From positions 1-8,035 of the forward strand of contig SKVA01000304.1 of assembly GCA_007129695.1 (NCBI GenBank): a DNA stretch of 8,035 nucleotides, in the 5' to 3' direction. The notes under the pieces are model-generated. The model was not told where the DNA came from, did no database searches, and was given only the letters and a program-made list of their open reading frames with translations. Shown piece after piece: positions 1 through 6,127 of this stretch (position 1 is the stretch's first letter; each line of letters opens with the position of its first letter). Position numbers and translations under genes: made by a program. Origin of the DNA: Spirochaetaceae bacterium. GTDB taxonomy: Bacteria; Spirochaetota; Spirochaetia; DSM-27196; SLST01.

Positions 1-696
1 GAGATCCTGGCGCAGGCACTCGACATCGAGTCGCGCATCGCGTCCGGCGAGCCGGTCGCGGTAGGCTTCGGCGGGCCGGGATTTCACCACTCGATGCTGG
101 TCTTCGGGTACATCCACAACCCTGCGCGCCAGACGATCGACCTGCTGGTCGCGAACAACTGGAAGAGCGATGAGAAGCTGAACATCCACAGCGAGGACGC
201 GGAGATGGTCCGTCTCTTCCTTGCGCCCGATCACGACGGCCCGCGGATCGAGTGGCGCTACGCAGGCGGCCTTCGTACCAGCGTCATCGACCGGCTGATC
301 GCGCTCGACGTGCCTCGAGACCCGCACGTCCACGACCGGACCCATCTGGACGCGCTGATCGCCCGGCTCCGCGCGGATCTCGCGGCCCGGTCGCTCGCGG
401 TGGTCGTCGTCGAAGAGGTCGCCGGTGCGCGCCTGGTCGCCGACGGCCTGATGACCGGACGAGCACGCAACCGCGACATCCGCGGGCTCGACGATGTCTG
501 GTTCGAGTACCTGGGGCGGGTCTACCGCTTCACGTACCCGGTCGGCTCGGCCTTCGAGCTCGAGATCGAAGACGATGTCGGCGCGCGCGTCTACGCGGCC
601 GTGCCCGGTGATCCCGCCGCCGGCGCAGCGACCGTCACCCGCACACCCTCCCCGGCGGCCGGATCGGTCGTGACCCGGCGGCTTACGTTACCGTAG
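1..696 (+). CDS. 3' part of an unrecognised protein, possibly cysteine-peptidase-like
   Basis: The frame is open from the first base of the window, so the 5' end and true start lie outside; 231 codons and a TAG stop (694-696) are present. An internal ATG at 94 is not a likely start, because coding-like sequence (ALDIESRIASGEPVAVGFGG) precedes it. I do not recognise the family with certainty. Residues 17-53 of the visible part (EPVAVGF..., HHSMLVFGY, then VANNW) resemble the second half of a papain-like or C39-like cysteine peptidase, where 'GxPV', a catalytic His in 'HxxxVxGY' and a following Asn/Asp strand are typical. The nucleophile Cys would lie upstream and cannot be checked. Residues 85-190 are an uncharacterised alpha/beta region with no signal peptide or membrane segment. 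The last 30 residues are Ala/Thr/Pro-rich and look disordered. It is convergent with the MATE gene, one base away. The coding call is firm; the function is only suggestive. Confidence 0.8.
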   Translation, partial: EILAQALDIESRIASGEPVAVGFGGPGFHHSMLVFGYIHNPARQTIDLLVANNWKSDEKLNIHSEDAEMVRLFLAPDHDGPRIEWRYAGGLRTSVIDRLIALDVPRDPHVHDRTHLDALIARLRADLAARSLAVVVVEEVAGARLVADGLMTGRARNRDIRGLDDVWFEYLGRVYRFTYPVGSAFELEIEDDVGARVYAAVPGDPAAGAATVTRTPSPAAGSVVTRRLTLP

Positions 697-697
697 A

Positions 698-2122
698 CTA
701 CGCTGCGACCGGGCTTGGAGCAGGCGCGGTGCGCCGTGCCGACCGGACGTGCGATACGTAGCAGCCGACCGCGATCAGCACCGCGATTCCCTCCGTGAAG
801 ATCGCCGTGAGCCAGATCCCGGTCGCGCCCCAGAGCGACGGGAGTACGAGCAGTCCAGCGATCGGGAGAACCAGCCCGCGCGCCAGCGCGATCAGGAGCG
901 ATCGGCCCGCCTGTTCGAGCGCGGTGAAGTAGACCGACGCGATCATCGCGACCGGCATGAACGGCACCGACCAGCGTACGATGCTCGCAACCTGGTGCGT
1001 GAGCGCCTGCGCCTCGGCGTGCCCCGGCAGGAAGAGCTCGGCCAGTGCCCGAGCCGGAGCGCCCATCACGACGAAGATCACGACGCCGATTCCCGCCGAG
1101 ACCAGGATTGCGCGTACGAGTGTCCCGCGAACGCGATGGGTCAGCCCGGCGCCGTGGTTGTAGCTCAGGATCGGCTGGCTGCCGCTTCCGATGCCCATCA
1201 CGACCATGACACCGAGCATGATCGGGTACTGCACTACCGTGAGCGCCGCCACGCCGAGTGCACCGACGTAGAGCAGGATCATCCGGTTGAACAGGAACGT
1301 CGTGACCCCGGCCGATACGCTGTTGAACAGCTCCGACGACCCGTTGACGACGACCGCGCGAAGCGTCGTTCGCGACGCATCGAGCCGCGCAAACCGTAGC
1401 CCGCGCTGCCGCTTCACCGTCTTCGCGACGAAGTAACTCAGAAACACGATCGCGCCAACCGACTGCGAGATACCCGACGCCATCGCCGCGCCCGATATGC
1501 CGAAGCCGAGCACAAAGAGGAACAGGTAGTCGAGTCCGATGTTCAGGAGTGCACATCCTGCCATCACGCCGCTCGCCAGGTTCGGCTTGCCGTCGTTACG
1601 GACCGACTGCTCCAGGATGAACCCGACGATCATCAGCGTGAAAAACGGCAGGATGCCGTTCAGATATCCGGCGGCGAACCCCTCGAGCGATCCCGACGTT
1701 CCCAGAAGACCGAGCAGTTGCCTGCCGAACAGCATCGCCGCTGCGGTACCGACCACACCCAGGCCCACACCGAGCGCGACGATCGTCGAAAGAACGCCGC
1801 CTGCCTCGCGTGGCTTTCCTGCGCCCAGAAGCACCGCTATCCTCGCGTTGCCGCCCGTGCCGATCATAACAGCCAGCCCGGAGACCAGCGCAACGACAGG
1901 GTAGAGCACGTTGACCGCCGCCATCGCCTCCGGACCCAGGCTTCGGCCGACCATGATTCCGTCCACTATCTGGTACAGTGCCAGGAACGCCATCGAAGCG
2001 ACTGCCGGTGACGCGTGCCGTCCCAGGAGTCGCCCGAGCGGTCGGGTCAGGAACTCTTCCCGTGCGCTGCCCCCGCTCTCATCGTGCACCAGCTTCTCTT
2101 CGTGCGTGTCGCTCTGCCTCAT
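698..2122 (-). CDS. MATE family multidrug efflux transporter
   Basis: An integral membrane protein of 474 residues, the usual MATE length, with about twelve hydrophobic helices in two homologous halves (roughly residues 38-235 and 255-458). MATE proteins export cationic drugs, dyes or metabolites in exchange for Na+ or H+. Family hallmarks visible here are 'VDGIMVGRSLG' (53-63) in the first helix pair, 'EQSVRNDGKPNLA' (171-183), 'NGSSELFNSVS' (260-270) opening the second half, and 'QPILSYNHGAG' (316-326). The ATG directly abuts the TAG stop of the upstream marR gene. Its Shine-Dalgarno GGAGGAG lies inside the end of marR, about five bases before the ATG, so the two genes are co-transcribed and probably translationally coupled. 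The MarR-MATE order matches mepR-mepA of Staphylococcus aureus, but orthology is not shown. The substrate cannot be told from sequence; a toxic metabolite rather than an antibiotic is equally possible. Confidence 0.95.
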   Translation of the reverse strand: MRQSDTHEEKLVHDESGGSAREEFLTRPLGRLLGRHASPAVASMAFLALYQIVDGIMVGRSLGPEAMAAVNVLYPVVALVSGLAVMIGTGGNARIAVLLGAGKPREAGGVLSTIVALGVGLGVVGTAAAMLFGRQLLGLLGTSGSLEGFAAGYLNGILPFFTLMIVGFILEQSVRNDGKPNLASGVMAGCALLNIGLDYLFLFVLGFGISGAAMASGISQSVGAIVFLSYFVAKTVKRQRGLRFARLDASRTTLRAVVVNGSSELFNSVSAGVTTFLFNRMILLYVGALGVAALTVVQYPIMLGVMVVMGIGSGSQPILSYNHGAGLTHRVRGTLVRAILVSAGIGVVIFVVMGAPARALAELFLPGHAEAQALTHQVASIVRWSVPFMPVAMIASVYFTALEQAGRSLLIALARGLVLPIAGLLVLPSLWGATGIWLTAIFTEGIAVLIAVGCYVSHVRSARRTAPAPSPVAA

Positions 2123-2626
2123 CTACTCCTCCGTTCGGGACTCATCGCGTCCCATGATGCGATCCACTACGTCGAGCATCGCGCGCGACGCGTCCGCAAG
2201 TTCGGCGCGAAGCGCCGGGTCCAGTTCTTCCAGATACGCGTGGAACCGGTCGACCAGTCCCTCCTCGAGCCTCGCCATCGTGCGCTCGCCGTCTGCGCTC
2301 AGTCGCAGCGCGATCCGACGTCGGTCGGCCGGATCGGCCACCCGGCTTACCAGACCCCGCTCGACGAGCGACTGGACCATCACCGACAGTGCCGACGGCG
2401 AAACGCCGATCGCTTCCGCCAGGTCCTTCAGGCTCGAGTCGGGCTGGAGCCCGAGCTCGAAAAGCATCATATAGCGCTCGCCCGTCAGCCCGGCCTCGTC
2501 TACCAGCTGCGGAAGCCAGCGGAGCATTGTCGTACGCGTAAACAGCGACAACGTGCTCACGACCTCCATCATCAGACGCGCGTCGTGCTTGCTCTCCCGG
2601 AGTCCCTCTTTTGATCGTCCCGTCAT
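2123..2626 (-). CDS. MarR family transcriptional regulator
   Basis: A 167-residue winged helix-turn-helix regulator, normal length for MarR. Residues 15-50 form the dimerisation helices. Residues 65-93 (SLKDLAEAIGVSPSALSVMV and following) are the helix-turn-helix with its recognition helix. Residues 96-113 are the beta wing, with the characteristic 'DPADRRR' (98-104). Residues 114-157 are the C-terminal dimer helices. Members bind palindromic operators as dimers and release DNA when they bind a small phenolic, lipophilic or cationic ligand or are oxidised. No Cys is present, so thiol redox sensing of the OhrR/MgrA type is unlikely. The ATG at 2626 is preceded by a purine-rich AGAGGGGGG ribosome binding site. 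The gene is first in an operon with the MATE pump, and its promoter carries a duplicated 16-bp motif. Autorepression and control of the pump is the natural inference. The ligand is unknown. Confidence 0.94.
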   Translation of the reverse strand: MTGRSKEGLRESKHDARLMMEVVSTLSLFTRTTMLRWLPQLVDEAGLTGERYMMLFELGLQPDSSLKDLAEAIGVSPSALSVMVQSLVERGLVSRVADPADRRRIALRLSADGERTMARLEEGLVDRFHAYLEELDPALRAELADASRAMLDVVDRIMGRDESRTEE

Positions 2627-2676
2627 CCACCCCCCTCTGACCTGAAGTTATTCCATGCAAGAAGTATCGCAGTACA

Positions 2677-2708
2677 AAATGATTTTATAATCGAATGATT
2701 CTATAGTC
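2677..2708. repeat. tandem 16-bp motif, candidate MarR operator
   Basis: Two adjoining 16-bp units, AAATGATTTTATAATC (2677-2692) and GAATGATTCTATAGTC (2693-2708), agree at 13 of 16 positions with no gap. Each contains an inverted element: GATT-N4-AATC in the first, and GATT-N4-AGTC (one mismatch) in the second. Together they cover the marR promoter from the -10 into the -35 box, so a bound dimer would block RNA polymerase. MarR proteins commonly autorepress by binding such AT-rich inverted repeats. That this MarR binds here is inference. Confidence 0.55.
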
Positions 2709-2710
2709 AA
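2682..2710 (-). promoter_or_regulatory. sigma70-type promoter of the marR-MATE operon
   Basis: On the minus strand a -35 box TTGACT (2705-2710; 5 of 6 to consensus) is separated by exactly 17 bp from a -10 box TAAAAT (2682-2687; 5 of 6). Transcription would start near 2675, about 50 bases before the marR ATG. It lies in the only strongly AT-rich stretch of the window. The boxes are read directly; promoter activity is inferred. Confidence 0.75.
2686..2691 (+). promoter_or_regulatory. possible -10 box for the rightward membrane-protein gene
   Basis: A perfect TATAAT lies on the plus strand within the first tandem unit. No good -35 box is found 16-18 bp upstream (AGTATC-like sequence only). If used, it would give a leader of roughly 100 bases before the ATG at 2795 and place the rightward gene under the same operator as marR. 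Chance occurrence in AT-rich DNA is quite possible. Confidence 0.3.
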
Positions 2711-2794
2711 GGCTTTTCTGGTCGATTATCGCGCGCGGTGCCGTGATCGGGCGCCGATTGTGTTGCGTGCACGATCCGTGCGACGCTCAGCCGC

Positions 2795-3241
2795 ATGGAC
2801 ATCCTGTCGATCGTGCTGATCCTCTTCGCCCTGCTCGAGCTGTCGAACGTGCTGATGCTCTACTTTGCCCCGGGGACCAGGAGGGGAAACGCCGTCGGCG
2901 TGTTCCGCGCGTACGACAGATCGAAACAGGACCCGGATGTACACGCGTTCGTGAGCTACCTGGTGAACTGGATCGCCGGCAGCAAGCTGATCTTTATCGC
3001 GCTCATCGTCGGCATCGTGATCATCGGAAATCCGACGATGAAGGCGTTCACCGGGGTCGCGCTCGTCGTTTCTATACTCACCTTCTACTGGCGCCTCTAT
3101 CCGGCGATCTGCGCGATGGACCGGCAGGGACAGGTGGAGCCGCCAGGCTACTCGCGCACGCTCGGGCTGATGATCGCCGGGTTCGTGACCGTCTTCGTCG
3201 TCGCGCTCATCGCGTTCGTGTTGGCTTCCTCCAGCTCATGA
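2795..3241 (+). CDS. small four-helix membrane protein of unknown function
   Basis: A protein of 148 residues with four hydrophobic segments at about 2-24, 60-78, 83-106 and 123-145, so it should sit in the inner membrane. Between the first two helices is a polar, probably cytosolic loop of about 35 residues beginning PGTRRGNAVGVF and continuing AYDRSKQDPDVH. This is the most motif-like part and would be the place to look for conservation. I cannot assign a family or activity and see no catalytic motif, metal ligands or transporter signature. The only start is ATG 2795: no in-frame ATG, GTG or TTG lies nearby upstream, and the ribosome binding site is poor (no GGAG-like element). It is transcribed divergently from marR and lies 45 bp before a CPBP protease gene on the same strand, so either a weak operon or two separate units is possible. 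Confidence 0.82.
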   Translation: MDILSIVLILFALLELSNVLMLYFAPGTRRGNAVGVFRAYDRSKQDPDVHAFVSYLVNWIAGSKLIFIALIVGIVIIGNPTMKAFTGVALVVSILTFYWRLYPAICAMDRQGQVEPPGYSRTLGLMIAGFVTVFVVALIAFVLASSSS

Positions 3242-3250
3242 GCGGGCCGG

Positions 3251-3279
3251 TTGATCGACGATGACGTCAGTAGTAGGAT
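3251..3279 (+). promoter_or_regulatory. possible promoter placing the CPBP start at or near the transcript 5' end
   Basis: TTGATC (3251-3256) and TAGGAT (3274-3279) are 17 bp apart, each 4 of 6 to the sigma70 boxes, and the -10-like box ends seven bases before the ATG at 3287. If real, the CPBP mRNA would be leaderless or nearly so. The same TAGGA could instead act as a weak Shine-Dalgarno, eight bases from the ATG. Weak matches; inference only. Confidence 0.3.
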
Positions 3280-3286
3280 CGCGACC

Positions 3287-4009
3287 ATGAAGAAGCTGCT
3301 TGCGCAGATCGCGTGGGTTCTTGGTCTGACCTTTCTGTTGCTCGCGGTGCCGCGTTTTGGCGGGTTCATCGCGAATCAGTTCGACTATCGTGCGATCGAT
3401 CCCGACGGGGCGTTCGCGTGGATATCGGTCCACCACATCGTGCAGGCGATGGTCTTCCTGGTCTTGATGGTCGCCATCGGGCGCGCGCGCGGGGTCGACT
3501 TCGGTTTCGGCTGGGGCGACCGGGCGGTCGGGTTCCGGTTCGTGCTGATCTTCTCGCTCTTCTTCGCCGGCTATATCGTCGTGTCGATGGGCATCGTGCT
3601 CGCATTCGGTACGTTCAGTCTCTTTCCGTACCCGCTGACGCTGCGCAACGTGGCCGGACAGCTCGGATTCCAGCTGCTCCTCTCCGGACCGTCGGAGGAA
3701 CTCATCTTTCGCGCGTTCGCGATCACGATGCTCGCGTTCGCGACCAGGCGGACGATTGCCAACGGCCGCCTGAGCGTCGCAACGATCATCGCCGCCGTCA
3801 TCTTCGGCCTCGCGCACGTCGGGATATCGCTGTCACCGTTCGCGCTCACCGGCGACCCGTTCCAGGTCGTCTACGCGACGGGTCTGGGGATCGCCTACGG
3901 CATCTGCTACGAACGGTCGAAGAGCGTCTACTACCCGATGATGATGCACAGCATCAGCAACGTCATCGCGGTCGGCGTGTCTGCGGTCGCGACCGCGATG
4001 ATCGGATAG
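3287..4009 (+). CDS. CPBP family intramembrane glutamic endopeptidase (CAAX/Abi protease-like)
   Basis: A membrane protein of 240 residues with about seven to eight hydrophobic segments. All three CPBP (Abi, Rce1-like) signatures are present: EELIFR (137-142) with the paired glutamates and Arg, FGLAH (173-177), and HSISN (221-225). In Rce1-type enzymes the first motif's Glu activates water and the His/Asn residues complete the in-membrane active site. So this should be an active protease, although bacterial members act variously in bacteriocin self-immunity, prenyl-protein or peptide processing, and regulation. I chose ATG 3287 over an in-frame TTG at 3251. The ATG starts a standard membrane N-terminus (MKKLLAQIAWVLG), whereas the TTG adds twelve acidic polar residues with no ribosome binding site. 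The upstream neighbour is a small membrane protein of unknown function. No bacteriocin-like peptide gene is visible nearby. The substrate is unknown. Confidence 0.92.
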   Translation: MKKLLAQIAWVLGLTFLLLAVPRFGGFIANQFDYRAIDPDGAFAWISVHHIVQAMVFLVLMVAIGRARGVDFGFGWGDRAVGFRFVLIFSLFFAGYIVVSMGIVLAFGTFSLFPYPLTLRNVAGQLGFQLLLSGPSEELIFRAFAITMLAFATRRTIANGRLSVATIIAAVIFGLAHVGISLSPFALTGDPFQVVYATGLGIAYGICYERSKSVYYPMMMHSISNVIAVGVSAVATAMIG

Positions 4010-4030
4010 GGGCCGGGCTTCGTCGGCCCC
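4009..4030. terminator. hairpin between convergent CPBP and URO-D genes
   Basis: GGGGCCG (4009-4015) and CGGCCCC (4024-4030) form a perfect 7-bp stem around the loop GGCTTCGT, extendable by one G-U pair. It starts in the last base of the CPBP stop codon and ends four bases from the URO-D stop. No T-run follows on either strand, so it is an atypical terminator or a 3'-end stabilising structure. Confidence 0.5.
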
Positions 4031-4034
4031 CGCG

Positions 4035-5105
4035 CTACCGGTACCGGCCCGACGCGTGTGCCTCTTCGTACATCGCGAGCACGTTCTCAAGTGGAGAGTT
4101 GTTCTGGATGCTGTGACTCGGAGAGAGCATGTAGCCGCCGTCCGGGCCCATGATCGACAGCGTGTCGCGAACCTGCCTTCGCACATCGTCCGGGCTCCCG
4201 AATGAGAGCGGCCCGGTCGTGCTGATGCAGCCATGGAACGCGAGCCTGCCGCCGAACCTGCTCTTGAGCGTCGCCGGATCCATCCCCGCGGCTTCCGGCT
4301 GCAGCGTCTCCACCGCGTTCACGCCCATCGCGATGTACTCCTCGTAGCTCCAGCTGCTCGACCCGCACGTGTGGATCATCACCGGCAGGTCGTACGCCTT
4401 GGCCAGATCGATGAAGCGCTGGTGACGCGGCTTGATGACGCGCGTGAACATCTCCATGCCGATGATCGGCCCGTCCTGGGTACCCAGGTCTTCACCGATC
4501 CACATGAAGTCGACGCCGCCCTTCGCCGCCTCGAGCTCGCGCACGGTCTTTTCGAACTGGATGTCCAGGAAGCGGTCGATGAGCCGCAGGCCCGCCGGAT
4601 CATCGGTAGCCAGGTCGATGAACATCTGATCCATCGCGCGCAGGAACCCCGCCGTGTTCATGATGCACGCCAGGCCGGGATCGCCGACGTGGACCGCGTA
4701 GTCGCGATAGTGTGCGCACTGTTCGCCGACCGTCTGGTAGTCGAAGTCATCCGGTGACGGCATCGGCCACGCCTCGATCTGCTCCAGGTCTGCGTCGCGC
4801 AGCGGGAAGTCGCAGAAGTCCCAGTAGTTGCCGCCGGTGTGCTCGACCTCGCGCGTGTGCCACCCCCACAGCGGATCGACGCGCCGGTCGGGAACCGGCT
4901 CGTGGAGTGGACGGCCAGTGTGCCGGGCGGCTACCGCCCGGAAGTCGACCCCCAAGGCCTGCCTGAGGCCCTCCCTGTCGTCGGTCCCGACGCCGAAGTG
5001 GTTCTTGAGCCGGAGGTCGATCCCGGGGTTCGCCATATAGTTGATCGGGACCCGGTCCGGCACTTCGAACGCGAAGGCAGACAGTACGCGCGATTTCGAG
5101 TTCAT
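4035..5105 (-). CDS. uroporphyrinogen decarboxylase (URO-D) superfamily protein, not HemE
   Basis: A soluble protein of 356 residues with the TIM-barrel URO-D family pattern. It opens SRVLSAFAFEVPDRVPINY (5-23), has MWIGEDLGTQ (201-210), PVMIHTCGSSSW (241-252), RLAFHGCIST (287-296) and ends GGYMLSPSHSIQNNSPLEN (323-341). The HxC pair (H245, C247) is where MtaA/MtbA-type corrinoid methyltransferases bind Zn. Their third, distant Cys is not obvious: C293 is only 46 residues on, and the later GGYML segment has no Cys. The HemE N-terminal signature with its substrate-binding Arg residues is not seen, so heme synthesis is unlikely. Related proteins often act in methyl transfer or demethylation with corrinoid partners, but no such partner or heme gene is in the window. 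The ATG at 5105 has a strong AAGGAG five to six bases upstream. It stands alone, divergent from the acetyltransferase gene. Substrate unknown. Confidence 0.9.
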   Translation of the reverse strand: MNSKSRVLSAFAFEVPDRVPINYMANPGIDLRLKNHFGVGTDDREGLRQALGVDFRAVAARHTGRPLHEPVPDRRVDPLWGWHTREVEHTGGNYWDFCDFPLRDADLEQIEAWPMPSPDDFDYQTVGEQCAHYRDYAVHVGDPGLACIMNTAGFLRAMDQMFIDLATDDPAGLRLIDRFLDIQFEKTVRELEAAKGGVDFMWIGEDLGTQDGPIIGMEMFTRVIKPRHQRFIDLAKAYDLPVMIHTCGSSSWSYEEYIAMGVNAVETLQPEAAGMDPATLKSRFGGRLAFHGCISTTGPLSFGSPDDVRRQVRDTLSIMGPDGGYMLSPSHSIQNNSPLENVLAMYEEAHASGRYR

Positions 5106-5195
5106 CGGGGACTCCTTGGTTCGACGATAGCACAGCGCGTGCCCGCGAGTCGCGTAGCAGCGCGGCCTTACCTTCGGGTCGCTTCCGGTTCAGCC

Positions 5196-5211
5196 TACAC
5201 TCCGGTATCGT
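5196..5211 (+). promoter_or_regulatory. possible -10 elements just before the acetyltransferase start
   Basis: Two TANNNT boxes, TACACT (5196-5201) and TATCGT (5206-5211), lie directly upstream of the GTG at 5218; no recognisable -35 box or Shine-Dalgarno is seen. If TATCGT is used, transcription would begin about at the start codon and the mRNA would be leaderless. Both strands of this 112-bp divergent gap are otherwise without clear motifs. Weak evidence. Confidence 0.25.
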
Positions 5212-5217
5212 AGACCG

Positions 5218-5970
5218 GTGACCAACGACCGGCTCGCATCACGCATCGTCGAGGACCTGGCCCGACTCGGGGTCGGGGAGGGGTCACTCATCATGGTCCA
5301 CTCGTCGCTGAAGGCGTTCGGGATCGATGGGCTGTCGCCCGATGCGGTGATCCGTGCGCTTCGAGATGCCGTCGGTGAATCGGGGACGCTTCTGATGCCC
5401 GCGCTGAGCTATAGTCAGTCGCCTCCCGACGTGCACGATACGGTTCAGACACCGTCGAACGTCGGGGTGATCCCGGAGACGTTCCGTACGCAGCCGGGGA
5501 CGGTCAGGTCGATCCACCCGACGCACTCGGTCTGCGGGGTGGGTCCTCTGGCCGCAGGGCTCCTGGCCGACCACGCGGCGGACTCGACCCCGTGCGGCCC
5601 GAACTCGCCGTTCCGTCGGATTCTGGAGCTGGACGCGAAGATCGTGATGCTCGGGTGCGGTCTGCGGCCGAACACGACGATGCACGCGATCGAGGAGCTC
5701 TCACCACCGCCGTACCTCTTCGGGGATGATCGCGCCTACACGATCACCCCGCACGACGGCAGATCGTACCGTAAGACCTATCGGACGCACGGTTTCGCCG
5801 GCTGGACCCAGCGGTACGACCGGATCGCCGATCTTGACGATGGGTCGCTCCTGACCAGCGGGAACGTTCTCAACGCGGCTGTCCACGTGATCGACACCCG
5901 CGCGCTGAAGCGGCTCGCGCTGCCGGTGCTCGCCGACCGGCCGCTCTACTTCGTGGATGAGGACCGGTGA
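5218..5970 (+). CDS. AAC(3) family N-acetyltransferase
   Basis: A cytosolic protein of 250 residues, typical of the Antibiotic_NAT (AAC(3)) fold family, which transfers acetyl from acetyl-CoA to an amine, classically the 3-amino group of 2-deoxystreptamine aminoglycosides. Signatures in order are MVHSSLKAFG (26-35), GTLLMPALS (56-64), SIHPTHSVCGVGP (98-110), GPNSPFRRI (127-135), MLGCGLRPNTTMHAIEE (144-160) and the following SPPPY. The H103 and H156/E159-E160 clusters are where the family keeps its conserved catalytic and CoA-site residues. The start is GTG 5218: the family's N-terminal helix begins right there, and the next in-frame ATG (5293) would cut into the conserved VHSS. No Shine-Dalgarno precedes it. 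Many chromosomal family members (YokD, FrbF-like) acetylate other amines, so resistance should not be assumed. It stands alone, divergent from the URO-D gene and 157 bp before a lipoprotein gene. Confidence 0.92.
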   Translation: MTNDRLASRIVEDLARLGVGEGSLIMVHSSLKAFGIDGLSPDAVIRALRDAVGESGTLLMPALSYSQSPPDVHDTVQTPSNVGVIPETFRTQPGTVRSIHPTHSVCGVGPLAAGLLADHAADSTPCGPNSPFRRILELDAKIVMLGCGLRPNTTMHAIEELSPPPYLFGDDRAYTITPHDGRSYRKTYRTHGFAGWTQRYDRIADLDDGSLLTSGNVLNAAVHVIDTRALKRLALPVLADRPLYFVDEDR

Positions 5971-6116
5971 CCGTGAAGGTCCGGCAGCAGAGCCGGTAGC
6001 TCGGCGCGGTGCCGGGCAGGCCGATGTGCTGGGTCTCGTTGCAGGCGAAGGCGAGTCACCGCCCGTCGGGGCAGCCGTCACGACCACGATGCCCGCAAAA
6101 GCAGTACCTTCTCCGC

Positions 6117-6121
6117 GGGAG
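6117..6121 (+). promoter_or_regulatory. ribosome binding site of the lipoprotein gene, inside possible stems
   Basis: GGGAG lies six bases before the ATG at 6128 and fixes that start. It can pair in two alternative small hairpins: CTCC/GGAG around GCG (6111-6121), and CCCGC (6092-6096) with GCGGG (6115-6119). Both would mask the site. The pairing is read from the sequence; any control role is speculation. Confidence 0.45.
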
Positions 6122-6127
6122 TGACAA

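Noticed and set aside
591..1556. Open frame of 321 codons on the minus strand
   Set aside because: It overlaps the MATE gene in another frame, is dominated by Arg/Gly/Ala as expected for an off-frame reading of GC-rich DNA, and shows no domain pattern.
2015..2614. Open frame of about 200 codons on the plus strand
   Set aside because: It is antisense to marR and the MATE start, both of which have clear family motifs and ribosome binding sites.
2766..2780. Short palindromes CGTGCACG and CACG-ATC-CGTG before the small membrane-protein gene
   Set aside because: They are too short and GC-rich to separate from chance, and match no regulator site I know.
3251..3286. TTG start giving a twelve-residue longer CPBP protein
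   Set aside because: There is no ribosome binding site, and the added residues (IDDDVSSRIAT) do not fit a membrane N-terminus; ATG 3287 is better.
3313..4116. Open frame of 267 codons on the plus strand
   Set aside because: Arg-rich off-frame reading of the CPBP gene; it runs through the terminator hairpin into the URO-D gene.
4035..5105. Annotation as HemE, the heme-pathway uroporphyrinogen decarboxylase
   Set aside because: The HemE N-terminal signature is missing, whereas HTCG and the family ending of non-HemE members are present.
698..5970. MATE pump, MarR and AAC(3) homologue as a resistance island
   Set aside because: They are on different strands, several kilobases apart with unrelated genes between, no mobile element is present, and composition is uniform.
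5981..5996. CCGGC-AGCAGA-GCCGG hairpin after the acetyltransferase gene as a terminator
   Set aside because: Only a 5-bp stem with no T-tract; such stems are frequent by chance at this GC content.
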